Origin: Nocardia rhamnosiphila NBRC 108938
GTDB lineage: Bacteria > Actinomycetota > Actinomycetes > Mycobacteriales > Mycobacteriaceae
Assembly: GCF_000720425.1 (NCBI RefSeq)
Contig: NZ_JOAJ01000001.1
Span: forward strand, 1,054,001 to 1,118,000
Length of the DNA stretch: 64,000 nucleotides
Direction: 5' to 3'
Made by a program: the position numbers and the translations under genes. Below, piece after piece: positions 16,348 through 26,123 of this stretch. Within the stretch, counting starts at the first letter, position 1. Each line of letters begins with the position of its first letter. The notes below the pieces were generated by a model that saw only the letters and a program-made list of their open reading frames with translations, made no database searches and was not told where the DNA came from.

Positions 16348-16887
16348 ATGGCGATCATTTCGAGCCATCGGATCATGCGCCTGCGGGCTCTCATCGAGCA
16401 CCCCAACACCGGCGCCGACGAGCGCGCGACCGCGCAACGCATGCTGGACCGGATGCTGGACCGCTCCGGCTATTCGGCGACCGGTGATCGCACCTACGGT
16501 GATCGCCATCATCGGGTCGGTAAACATGCCGATCTGCCGTCGGTGGCGGAGATGATCCGTGCCGATATCGCATTGGGCCGCATCATGTTCGCTCCGCAGA
16601 CCCGGTTCGGTGAACCGGCGGTCCGTGATCCGCTCGGTGACGCGCCGGTCCAGATCGTGATCACCGTGGATCTGCCGCACCACGGGTGCATCGACATCAC
16701 CATCGACAATGTGCCCCGGGATTGGGGGTGGGTGATCGAGGACGGGATCGAATGCGTGAGCCCGCAGTTGCAGGAGCTGGCGACCGAACTGGCCGACATC
16801 ATGAACGGTTACAACTTCGACGGCAGTGATATCGCCAAACGCTTCTTCGGCCGGGTGCGGATCCCGGATTTCACCCTGGTCTGGTAG
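16348..16887 (+). CDS. Hypothetical protein
   Basis: 179 residues from the ATG at 16348; the upstream open frame crosses the preceding gene and is not used. The N-terminal segment LRALIEHPNTGADERATAQRMLDRML is a helical hairpin like the start of DUF2786-type proteins. The rest is an alpha/beta domain with VQIVITVDLPHHGCIDITI and a C-terminal NFDGSDIAKRFFGRVRIPDF. I do not recognise a function. The even codon bias and the position in a tight gene row support it as a real gene. Confidence 0.65.
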   Translation: MAIISSHRIMRLRALIEHPNTGADERATAQRMLDRMLDRSGYSATGDRTYGDRHHRVGKHADLPSVAEMIRADIALGRIMFAPQTRFGEPAVRDPLGDAPVQIVITVDLPHHGCIDITIDNVPRDWGWVIEDGIECVSPQLQELATELADIMNGYNFDGSDIAKRFFGRVRIPDFTLVW

Positions 16888-16895
16888 CGGCGGCG

Positions 16896-17348
16896 TCAGG
16901 AGACGCAGAATTCGTTGCCTTCGGGATCCAGCATGACCCACCAGTGTCCGGCGGGGCCCTGATCCACTTCCCGGACGCGGGTCGCACCGAGCCGTTCGAG
17001 ACGGGCTACCAGTTCGTCGAGGCCGCCCGGGGTGCTGTGGATATCGATGTGCAGCCGGTTCTTCACGGTTTTGGTTTCGGGGACGTCCTGGAACAGCAGT
17101 CGTCGGCCCTGGCCGATACCGGTGAAGGGGTCGAACGGGTCGTCCGGGTGGCGGACCGCGGCCAGGCCGCGGAAGGTTTTGCGGCCACCGTGTTCGGTGA
17201 CGGCGCCGGGATCGAGGCGGCCGGCGGTGAGCAGCTGGTCGATGAGCGCGCTCTGGTCTTCCGGTTCGTATTCCAGGGCCGCGGCCCAGAAGTCGGCGAT
17301 GGCGGGTGCGTTCGCGCTGTCGATGACGAGTTTCCAACCCAAAGTCAT
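16896..17348 (-). CDS. VOC-family protein with double-length module
   Basis: 150 residues. The N-terminal KLVIDSANAPAIADFWAAALEY and the C-terminal MLDPEGNEFCV are typical of the actinobacterial VOC group annotated as glyoxalase-like. The central NRLHIDIHS carries the His usually found in a metal-site strand. The substrate is unknown. The ATG at 17346-17348 is part of a palindrome shared with the divergent CGNR gene. No Shine-Dalgarno sequence precedes it, so the mRNA is probably leaderless. Confidence 0.85.
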   Translation of the reverse strand: MTLGWKLVIDSANAPAIADFWAAALEYEPEDQSALIDQLLTAGRLDPGAVTEHGGRKTFRGLAAVRHPDDPFDPFTGIGQGRRLLFQDVPETKTVKNRLHIDIHSTPGGLDELVARLERLGATRVREVDQGPAGHWWVMLDPEGNEFCVS

Positions 17349-17374
17349 GTAACCAGTTATAGTGGTTACATGAC
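17344..17374. promoter_or_regulatory. Palindromic divergent leaderless promoter
   Basis: Perfect 12-bp arms (17344-17355, 17363-17374) surround a 7-bp AT-rich centre. The outer part of each arm contains a start codon: CAT for the VOC gene at 17346-17348 and ATG for the CGNR gene at 17370-17372. The centre holds -10-like hexamers in both directions (TATAGT on plus, TATAAC on minus) six to seven bases before the respective start codons. A dimeric regulator bound here would cover both promoters and both starts. Confidence 0.7.
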
Positions 17375-17972
17375 CTCTGGTGCAAGCCCCGGCCTGACGC
17401 TGCGCTCCCGTACCGGCGTCGACTACCACTTCGACCCCGGTGCACTGTGCCTGGAACTGCTGCCCACCGGCGGCCCCGGCCCGTACCGCGTCTACGAGAT
17501 CCTGCACACCCCCGCCGACCTCGTCACCTGGGCCGGCCGATCCCGGCTCACCCCCACTCCCGAACTCACGATCACCGCGGCCGAGGTCGCCGCCGCACGT
17601 CATCTCCGCGACACCCTCTTCGAGATCACCCGCGGCCACTCCCACGGTGAACCGTCCACCGCCCGCGACCTGGACGTGCTGAACGACTTCGCCGCCGCGG
17701 CACCGCTGATCCCCCGGATCACCGCCGCCGGTGCCCGCGCCTGGACCCCGGGCACCGGCACCGCACTGCTGTCGACCGTGGCCCGCGACGCGATCGACCT
17801 GCTCACCGGGCCGCACGCCGGCCGAATCCGGACCTGCTCGGCCGCCGACTGTCAGCTCATCTACGTCGATACCTCGCGGCCCGGCCGCCGCCGGTGGTGC
17901 TCGATGGAGCACTGCGGCAACCGCAACAAAGTACGCGCGCACCGCGCCCGCACCCCAGAGAAAGAAGGATGA
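17370..17972 (+). CDS. CGNR zinc-finger transcription regulator
   Basis: 200 residues. The N-terminal 145 residues match the ABATE-type ligand/oligomer domain (LCLELLPTGG, LRDTLFEITRG). The C-terminus has the CGNR treble-clef zinc finger with Cys156, Cys161, Cys177 and Cys182 and the name-giving HCGNRNKVRAHRAR, which should contact DNA. The palindrome overlapping its start makes autoregulation and control of the divergent VOC gene likely. The stop overlaps the Shine-Dalgarno region of the next SRPBCC gene, four bases before its ATG, so the two are co-expressed. A second CGNR regulator lies at 52997-53572. Confidence 0.9.
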   Translation: MTSGASPGLTLRSRTGVDYHFDPGALCLELLPTGGPGPYRVYEILHTPADLVTWAGRSRLTPTPELTITAAEVAAARHLRDTLFEITRGHSHGEPSTARDLDVLNDFAAAAPLIPRITAAGARAWTPGTGTALLSTVARDAIDLLTGPHAGRIRTCSAADCQLIYVDTSRPGRRRWCSMEHCGNRNKVRAHRARTPEKEG

Positions 17973-17976
17973 CACC

Positions 17977-18405
17977 ATGCCCACCGGACTCACCGCGGAC
18001 GCGGGCTGGCAGATCGGCGTCTCCCGTACGCTGCCCCAGCCGCCGGATATCGTCTGGAGCCACCTCACCGGCGCGGCGGGTCTGGCCTGCTGGCTGGGCC
18101 CCGGCGCCTATCCCACCTTCGTGCCCGGCGCGCAATACCGCACCGACGCCGGGGTGACCGGCGAAATACGCAGCTACCGTCCCGGTGAACGCATCCGCCT
18201 CACCTACGGCCCGACCACCGTGCAGGTCACGCTCACACCGGTGACCGGGCACCGGACCCGCGTGCGTTTCCATCAGGAGCGGATGTCGAGCGCCGCCCAG
18301 CGTGAACAGCGGCGGGCGCATTGGCAGCAGGTCATGGACGAGCTGGCCGCCGCCCTGGACGCGTTGCGCCCCGGATCAGCCGGCGGCGACCTCGATACGC
18401 GGTGA
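17977..18405 (+). CDS. SRPBCC (START-like) domain protein
   Basis: 142 residues from the ATG at 17977, with GAAGGA upstream inside the end of the previous gene. It has the helix-grip pattern: ISRTLPQPPDIVWSHLTG-like first strand (here VSRTLPQPPDIVWSHL), WLGP, a central GEIRSYRPGERIRLTY and the long C-terminal helix HWQQVMDELAAAL. SRPBCC/AHSA1-like proteins bind hydrophobic ligands. Coupled to a CGNR regulator, it may report or remove the ligand sensed there; that is inference. Its last 30 bases overlap the convergent osmC-like gene. Confidence 0.8.
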   Translation: MPTGLTADAGWQIGVSRTLPQPPDIVWSHLTGAAGLACWLGPGAYPTFVPGAQYRTDAGVTGEIRSYRPGERIRLTYGPTTVQVTLTPVTGHRTRVRFHQERMSSAAQREQRRAHWQQVMDELAAALDALRPGSAGGDLDTR

Positions 18406-18855
18406 ATGGGTGACCGGAAAGTTCACCGACGCCGCGATAAAGCATTTCGCATGGGCGGCGCGGTGCAGTTCCCGCGCCCGGCCGGCCATCTCCGCGGCCG
18501 CCACGGTGACCACCGGGCGCAACTCCACCCCGGTGAAACGGCCACCGCCGTCACTGTCCTCGGCCATGGTCCCCACCGCGTCGTCCCGGTAATCGAGCAC
18601 CGTGACCCCGCCGGTCGCACAGAGGTGCAGATACCACAGCAGATGGCATTGGCTCAGCGAGGCGAGCAACAGCAGCTCCGGATTCCAGCGGCTCGCGTCG
18701 CCACGGAAGGCCGGGTCGGCCGATCCCGGCAGATCCGGGCGCCCCGCTGCCCGGGATACGTGGGCGCGGTCGTAGGACCGGTAGTCGACCGTCCCTCGTT
18801 CACCCGCCCCGGTCCACTCGGTGCGGCATTCGTAACGGTGCGTCTTCCCGGCCAT
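18376..18855 (-). CDS. OsmC-family peroxide-reductase-like protein
   Basis: 159 residues. Features of the OsmC/Ohr fold: NPELLLLASLSQCHLLWYLHLC, with a Cys in the central helix, and the C-terminal HRAAHAKCFIAASVNFPV with a second Cys. These two cysteines are the resolving/peroxidatic pair of this family, which reduces organic hydroperoxides. The ATG at 18855 begins MAGKTHRYECR, the usual first strand. The 3' end overlaps the convergent SRPBCC gene by 30 bp (18376-18405), so transcripts from the two can pair. Confidence 0.85.
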   Translation of the reverse strand: MAGKTHRYECRTEWTGAGERGTVDYRSYDRAHVSRAAGRPDLPGSADPAFRGDASRWNPELLLLASLSQCHLLWYLHLCATGGVTVLDYRDDAVGTMAEDSDGGGRFTGVELRPVVTVAAAEMAGRARELHRAAHAKCFIAASVNFPVTHSPRIEVAAG

Positions 18856-18908
18856 GCCCGTGATCGTCGCGCGTGCCGGGGTCGTTTGTCGAACGCAGAG
18901 GTGGCGGT

Positions 18909-19787
18909 TCAGTCGTTCGATTCGTCCCGCAGATCCAATCCGATCGGAGTGACCGCCGGGATCTCCCCGGAGGCCATGACCGCGCGGGCGAGCGGACGCA
19001 GCGTCCGGAGCAGTTCCGTGCGTTCGCCGGCGGTCAGCACCGCGTACGCCGGTGCGGCCGCCGCGTCGGTACGCGCTTCGATCTCGGCCTTCACCGTCCT
19101 TCCGCGCTCGGTGGGCCCGTCGTCGCCGGCCAGTCCTTTGCCGCGCAGCGTGGCCAGCCGGTCCGCCCATTCCGCGTCGTCGAAATCCCTGGACACCGTG
19201 TAGACCTCGCGTGGAACCCGGTTCGCCAGGGTCTGCAGCACATGTGATTCGCGTCCGTCGATTCCAGCGGCGACCAGCGCGGCGATATGCCCGTCGCCGC
19301 GATGCTCCCGCAGCAGTGTCGCCGCGTGCCACAGCCGCGCCACCGGGTCCCGCGGTTCGGGTAGTGCCCGGTTGGCGGCGAACAGCGTCCGCCCTTCCGC
19401 CGGCGCCGCGGCCGCCGCCCGCGCCGCCAGTTCGGCCGTCGTCGCGATGTCGGGGCTGTCGGCGAGGTCGCCGAGCTGGCGGCGCAGCGCCGCGGTGGCG
19501 CCGTGCTCCCGGGCGGTCAGCGCCGCGTGCGGGGCGGCGAATTCCCATGCGGCAGGCAGGGCGGCGCGCACACGCTCGATGGTGAAGTTGTAGAACAGCG
19601 CGTGCACCACTTCGGGCCCCGCCGCGCCGAGCGGGGCGGCGCGACCGGCGAAGTAACCCATCCAGAACCCGCGATACCCTGCCGCTTTCAGTGCCTGCAG
19701 CGGTTCGGGTGCGAAGTAGGTGACAGCGTGCAGCGGTTCGAACAGGCGCCAGGCCTGCCGCGCGAAGGCGGGGAGTTCGGTGCTCAT
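18909..19787 (-). CDS. SalK/SCO6745-family protein
   Basis: 292 residues. The start AFARQAWRLFEPLHAVTYFAPE and the internal GYRGFWMGYFAGRAAPLG are characteristic of the actinobacterial SCO6745 group, which includes SalK-like proteins. The rest is mainly helical, Ala-rich. No catalytic motif is evident, and the biochemical role of the family is not established to my knowledge. It sits in a leftward row with the SDR at 19829, 41 bases apart, and may be co-transcribed with it. Confidence 0.7.
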   Translation of the reverse strand: MSTELPAFARQAWRLFEPLHAVTYFAPEPLQALKAAGYRGFWMGYFAGRAAPLGAAGPEVVHALFYNFTIERVRAALPAAWEFAAPHAALTAREHGATAALRRQLGDLADSPDIATTAELAARAAAAAPAEGRTLFAANRALPEPRDPVARLWHAATLLREHRGDGHIAALVAAGIDGRESHVLQTLANRVPREVYTVSRDFDDAEWADRLATLRGKGLAGDDGPTERGRTVKAEIEARTDAAAAPAYAVLTAGERTELLRTLRPLARAVMASGEIPAVTPIGLDLRDESND

Positions 19788-19828
19788 GCCGCCACGCTAC
19801 TGCGCCATGCCTCTGCCGGAGCGAGCGT

Positions 19829-20689
19829 TCATGCGGGCCACTGGAATTCGGGGTCGCGGCTGTAGTCCAGCCGCCGCTGATCCAATGCCATGGCCACCAT
19901 CTGCCGGGCTCCCGGCCCGATGATCGTGCGCAGCGGCGGGTCGGACAAGTCCACCAGTTCCAGGACGGCCGCGGCGGCCACCGCCGGGTCGGCATCCACC
20001 CACTCGGGCTCCGCGGCCTGCTCGGGTTCGGCCGGGCCGGTGGGCGCGGCGTGCGGGTCGGGATAGTCGGGGGTACCCAGGATAGCGGTGCGCAGGTCGG
20101 CGTAGGCGGGGTGCGCGGTGGCGAAACGCATACTGGAGCCGGCCCAGTCGGTGGCGAACCCGCCCAGTTGCGCGATGGTGACGGCGACACCGAAGGGGCG
20201 GAGCTCGTCGGCCAGTGCCGCGCTGAATCCTTCCAGCGCCCATTTCCCGGCGTTGTACATGCCGAACAGTGGCATGCTGCCGACCGCGCCGACGGTGGAT
20301 ACCTGCACGATATGACCGCTGCCCCGGGCCCGCAGGTGGGGGAGCGCGGCCTGACAGACCCAGACGGCACCGTAGAAATTGGTGTCCAGCTGGTCGCGGA
20401 TCTCGGCTTCGCCGAATTCCTCGACCGCACCGACGAGACCGTATCCGGCGTTGTTGACGATGATGTCGAGGGCGCCGGTGACCTCGACGGCCTGCTGCAC
20501 GGTGGCTTGCACCCGGTCGCGGTCGCGGACGTCGAGCGGTAGCACGGTGAGCCGTTCCTGCGCGAGGTCCGCCAGGGTGTGTGGGTCCCGGGCGGTGCCG
20601 ATCACATGGTCGCCGTGGGCGAGGGCGGCTTCGGTGAAGGCACGTCCGAGGCCCCGGTTGGCGCCGGTGATGAACCATGTTCTGGTCAC
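19829..20689 (-). CDS. SDR-family oxidoreductase
   Basis: 286 residues from the GTG at 20689, with AAAGGGG upstream; an ATG at 20728 would add 13 residues before the first strand and lies within the operator. Motifs: TGANRGLG, NNAGYG, VSTVGAV with catalytic Ser, YNAGK, and GGFATDW. The length and the C-terminal extension fit the 'classical' SDRs often annotated as oxidoreductases acting on hydrophobic carbonyls. A -35/-10 promoter with two GAGACG/CGTCTC-type operators lies upstream, suggesting control by a TetR-like repressor not encoded nearby. Confidence 0.9.
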   Translation of the reverse strand: MTRTWFITGANRGLGRAFTEAALAHGDHVIGTARDPHTLADLAQERLTVLPLDVRDRDRVQATVQQAVEVTGALDIIVNNAGYGLVGAVEEFGEAEIRDQLDTNFYGAVWVCQAALPHLRARGSGHIVQVSTVGAVGSMPLFGMYNAGKWALEGFSAALADELRPFGVAVTIAQLGGFATDWAGSSMRFATAHPAYADLRTAILGTPDYPDPHAAPTGPAEPEQAAEPEWVDADPAVAAAAVLELVDLSDPPLRTIIGPGARQMVAMALDQRRLDYSRDPEFQWPA

Positions 20690-20707
20690 GAAGACCCCTT
20701 TCAGGAA

Positions 20708-20773
20708 CGAGACGTTGCGTCTCGACAAGAGTGTCAGGCGAACTCGACCTTGTCAAGACGATACGGTCCGTCT
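20708..20773 (-). promoter_or_regulatory. Promoter with two operator-like dyads for the SDR gene
   Basis: On the minus strand TTGACA (20751-20756) and CACTCT (20728-20733) are 17 bp apart. A perfect dyad, CGAGACG-TTG-CGTCTCG, covers 20708-20724, where transcription should start. A second, imperfect one with arms AGACG/CGTCT covers 20756-20773, at the upstream edge of the -35 box. Repressor bound at both would block the promoter. Confidence 0.6.
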
Positions 20774-20887
20774 CGTGATTATCGTACGAAGACGGGCTGG
20801 TTCCGCCCGGCCGCCGCGATCACGGCAGGGGAGTTATGCCCCGACCTCGATATCGACCTCCTGCCGGGTCCGGCCCGGACTCGGTGG

Positions 20888-21481
20888 TCACTCGGGGCGG
20901 GCGGCCCGGCCTCCGCGTCCTTCGACGCCCCCCTGGCCACCGCCTTCGCCTGCCCGCAGCCCCGAACTCTCGGCGACCCGCAGATACGCCGCGGTCAATT
21001 CGGCGAGCACGCCATGATCCGGCGCCGGTCGCCGCCGCAGGTGGATATCGCGGAGTTCGCTCATGAACCGCTCCCGCAGTGCCGGACCCCCGTCGGCGAG
21101 CAACTGCGCTCGCACGGCCAGCTCCGGAGTGGTGGGTAGCCAGCGCGCGCCCCAGGCGCCCAGCTCGGTGATCACCGGCACCAGTCCGATCGCGGCTTCG
21201 GTGAGGTGGTATTCGACCTTCTGTCGATGGGTCGGGTCGTCGTCGCGGGTGAGCAGACCGGCGTCGACGAGTTTGGTCAGCCGCGCGGCGAGCATATTCG
21301 ACGCGATGCCCTCCATGGACGCGCCGAGCAGTTCCCGGAAGTGGGTGTTGCCGCTGAACATGATGTCGCGCAGCACTATCAGACTCCACCGGTCGCCCAG
21401 CAGTTCCATCGTCATATTGATCGGGCAGCCGGATTTTCCCGGCGGCACGGGCAGCACTTCCGGCGAAACTGGTTGCGTCAT
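20888..21481 (-). CDS. HxlR-family transcriptional regulator
   Basis: 197 residues. The N-terminal Cys in SGCPINMTMELLGDRWSL is the usual sensor Cys of HxlR/YodB proteins, followed by FRELLGASMEGIASNMLAARL (recognition helix) and the wing KVEYHLTEAAIGLVP. The C-terminal 90 residues are longer than the family core, with a Gly/Arg-rich tail. It is divergent from the DHFR-like gene at 21541 with 59 bp between starts, the standard arrangement for an HxlR regulator and its target. Confidence 0.9.
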   Translation of the reverse strand: MTQPVSPEVLPVPPGKSGCPINMTMELLGDRWSLIVLRDIMFSGNTHFRELLGASMEGIASNMLAARLTKLVDAGLLTRDDDPTHRQKVEYHLTEAAIGLVPVITELGAWGARWLPTTPELAVRAQLLADGGPALRERFMSELRDIHLRRRPAPDHGVLAELTAAYLRVAESSGLRAGEGGGQGGVEGRGGRAARPE

Positions 21482-21540
21482 GAGATCAGTCTAGGTAAGT
21501 TCTCAACCGATTGCGGAATACAACCAGTTAGGAATTCAAC

Positions 21541-22185
21541 ATGAACCAACTCGTCCGTGTTCAGTGCTTCACCGTCTCCGCCGACGGTTACGGATCCGGG
21601 CTCGGCCAGAGCCTGGAACGCCCGTTCGGCCACGCCGATCCGGGCGTCATGATGTCCTGGGCCGGCGCCACCGCCAGCTGGGTCAACCGCACCGATCCCG
21701 GCGGGACCCGCGGCCTCGACGACTATCTGACCCGCGATTTCGCCCACAACATCGGCGCCGAAATCATGGGCCGCAACAAATTCGGGCCGCAGCGCGGCCC
21801 CTGGGAGAACTACGACTGGCAGGGCTGGTGGGGCGACGAACCCCCGTTCCACACCCCCGTCTTCGTCCTCACCCACCACCCCCGGCCCTCGTTCACCCTC
21901 GCCGACACCACCTTCCACTTCCGCGACGCGACCTGCGAAGAAGTTCTGAAGGAAGCACTGGCCGCCGCCGACGGCCGCGATGTGCGCATCGGCGGCGGGG
22001 TGGCCACGGTGCGCGAATTCCTCGCCGCCGACCTCATCGACACCCTGCACATCGCGGTGGCGCCGAACGAACTCGGCGACGGTGAACGTCTCTGGGAACG
22101 GCCCGAAGAACTCACCGACCGATTTCACCTGGAGCAGATCCCCAGCCCCAGCGGGGTCGTCCACCACTTCTTCTGGCGGCGCTGA
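21541..22185 (+). CDS. Dihydrofolate-reductase/RibD-C family protein
   Basis: 214 residues. The fold is that of RibD C-terminal/DHFR-like reductases: VQCFTVSADGYG at the first strand, AEIMGRNKFGP, FVLTHHPRP, and the NADPH loop DVRIGGGVATVREFL, then LHIAVAPNELGDGERLW. These proteins are NAD(P)H-dependent reductases of unknown substrate, not true folate reductases. The promoter is shared with the divergent HxlR gene. A 38-bp hairpin terminator follows 11 bases after the stop. Confidence 0.85.
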   Translation: MNQLVRVQCFTVSADGYGSGLGQSLERPFGHADPGVMMSWAGATASWVNRTDPGGTRGLDDYLTRDFAHNIGAEIMGRNKFGPQRGPWENYDWQGWWGDEPPFHTPVFVLTHHPRPSFTLADTTFHFRDATCEEVLKEALAAADGRDVRIGGGVATVREFLAADLIDTLHIAVAPNELGDGERLWERPEELTDRFHLEQIPSPSGVVHHFFWRR

Positions 22186-22196
22186 CCCGGAAACGA

Positions 22197-22234
22197 CGGA
22201 TCGCCCGGGAATCCGAAGATTCCCGGGCGATCCG
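22197..22234. terminator. Bidirectional hairpin terminator
   Basis: Perfect 17-bp arms (22197-22213, 22218-22234) and a CGAA loop between the converging DHFR-like and katG genes. It is one of the strongest hairpins in the window and works in both directions. Confidence 0.85.
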
Positions 22235-22262
22235 CGACCGCGGTGTGGTCACACCGGCCGGA

Positions 22263-24903
<2,641 letters not shown>

Positions 24904-24910
24904 GACTCGG

Positions 24911-24961
24911 AGCTTACCGTTTTTCTTGAATGAATCAAGTATTAGTTCGAATCAAGATTCG
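24911..24961 (-). promoter_or_regulatory. furA-katG promoter and FurA-box candidate
   Basis: Minus-strand TTGATT (24933-24938) and TAAGCT (24911-24916) are separated by 16 bp. The AT-rich dyad CTTGA-N5-TCAAG (24925-24939) covers the -35 region, and a second dyad, CGAAT-CAAG-ATTCG (24948-24961), lies just upstream. Either could be the FurA operator; the first matches the position expected for autorepression. Confidence 0.65.
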
Positions 24962-25048
24962 AGCGCGCACGGTAAGCCCGGATCGGCCCGGCTACTCGGG
25001 ATACGATGCTTCGACTTCACGAACGACGCCGATCCGCCCGGAGGATAT

Positions 25049-25399
25049 ATGCGCTCCACGGTCCGCCGCAGGGTTATCGCCGCAATCGGTACGGCCGCCT
25101 TCGGCTGCGCCGGCCCGGCAGCGACAGCGGCCGCACAACCCACCTACTACCACCCCGAGATCAGTCACTGCGACCACCTGTTCCGAACCCCGCTGGAGGC
25201 GCCGAGGCCCGGGGCCGCGGTGTACTGGAGCCCGTTCGGCAGCACCGGAATCGTGTGCTACGACAACGGAACCGGGGTCGCGGACTACTACCAGCGCGAT
25301 CCCTCCGGCGCCTGGCACGATATGAACGAACTCGCTCCCGGCCAGTTCTTCTACAGCCTCTTCACCACCGGGGTACCCGACGCCGCCCACTGGCGCTGA
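25049..25399 (+). CDS. Small secreted protein
   Basis: 116 residues from the ATG at 25049, with GGAGGA upstream. The N-terminus is a Sec signal peptide: a basic MRSTVRRR, a hydrophobic core to about residue 25, then a run of Ala residues with likely cleavage after AAAQ. The mature part has two cysteines (HCDHL and IVCYDNGTG) that could form a disulfide, many aromatic residues, and no enzyme motif. I do not recognise a family. It is a single-gene unit, divergent from furA. Confidence 0.7.
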   Translation: MRSTVRRRVIAAIGTAAFGCAGPAATAAAQPTYYHPEISHCDHLFRTPLEAPRPGAAVYWSPFGSTGIVCYDNGTGVADYYQRDPSGAWHDMNELAPGQFFYSLFTTGVPDAAHWR

Positions 25400-25486
25400 C
25401 GCCGCCCGGACGGCCGCGGGAACCGGCAAGATCACCCGGCCGAGGAGTGCGCCACCCCGCCCGGCGAGATCGCGCCGTCACCGCGG

Positions 25487-25502
25487 TAATACCGAGGTAT
25501 TA
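25487..25502. promoter_or_regulatory. Palindromic operator of toxin-antitoxin-like pair
   Basis: TAATACC-GA-GGTATTA, perfect 7-bp arms, ends on the A of the start codon at 25502. An RHH antitoxin dimer binding here would occupy the start site. No ribosome-binding sequence precedes the ATG. Confidence 0.7.
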
Positions 25503-25804
25503 TGGTGGCAGTCGTGGAGTACGAATGGCACGCGTCCAGCGAACCGTTCCTTCGGCACTTCGAGGTCGCGGCCTGGGAAGTGGTGGAGGTGCTGTACTCG
25601 CCGCGGCGGTGGTCGCGTCCGGCGACCACCGCTCAGGGACTGGCGGTGCTCACCGTATGGGGCCGTACCGAGGACGGGCGGCCACTGGTGGTGGTCCTGC
25701 GACCGCGTTCGCACCCCGACCGGTGGCAGATCCTCATGGCCGCACCCATGGGGGACCGTCAGCTCGCCGAATTCACCGCATGGGAGGCGACCCGAGATGA
25801 ATAA
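25502..25804 (+). CDS. Possible toxin of a type II toxin-antitoxin pair
   Basis: 100 residues. Opening VVEYEWHASSEPFLRHFEVAAWEVVEVLYSP and the later LTVWGRTEDGRPLVVVLRP give a short helix and a twisted sheet reminiscent of BrnT/RelE-fold proteins, including the Arg-rich Ser-Pro-Arg-Arg stretch. The identity is not certain by eye. The evidence for a toxin role is the arrangement: it overlaps by eight bases the downstream gene for a ribbon-helix-helix protein (25797-25804), and a perfect palindrome lies at the start codon, as in brnTA, where the toxin gene is also first. It could instead be an uncharacterised partner protein. Confidence 0.5.
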   Translation: MVAVVEYEWHASSEPFLRHFEVAAWEVVEVLYSPRRWSRPATTAQGLAVLTVWGRTEDGRPLVVVLRPRSHPDRWQILMAAPMGDRQLAEFTAWEATRDE

Positions 25805-26123
25805 CGAACACGACCCCGGTTTCCCGCGCAGCGCCGCCGAAGCCGAACAGTTCCTCGACGGGCTGGCCTTCGACGACACCGCGCAGGTGCCGCCGCTCCC
25901 GCCGGCCACCGACGAGGTCGAACGCGGGATGGTCACGACCTCGCTGAAACTCCCGCAGGATATGCGCGAGCGCATACGCGAGGTCGCCGCGGCGCACTGC
26001 CTCACCCCGTCGATGCTGATCCGCCAATACATCGAACTGGGCCTGTCCAGTGAACAGCCGGAGCGCATGATTCCGTTGTCGGACGCCATCCGGGTGCTGT
26101 CCAGCCTCCGGCCCACCGCCTGA
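25797..26123 (+). CDS. Ribbon-helix-helix (CopG/BrnA-type) protein, probable antitoxin
   Basis: 108 residues. The central MVTTSLKLPQDMRERIREVAAAHCLTPSMLIRQYIELGL is a full ribbon-helix-helix: beta strand, then two helices. The first 45 residues are acidic and probably flexible, as expected for a domain that wraps around a toxin, although in most antitoxins that segment is C-terminal; in BrnA-like proteins it is N-terminal. It overlaps the upstream gene by eight bases, so the two are translationally coupled. It probably binds the palindrome at 25487-25502 and represses the pair. Confidence 0.65.
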   Translation: MNNEHDPGFPRSAAEAEQFLDGLAFDDTAQVPPLPPATDEVERGMVTTSLKLPQDMRERIREVAAAHCLTPSMLIRQYIELGLSSEQPERMIPLSDAIRVLSSLRPTA

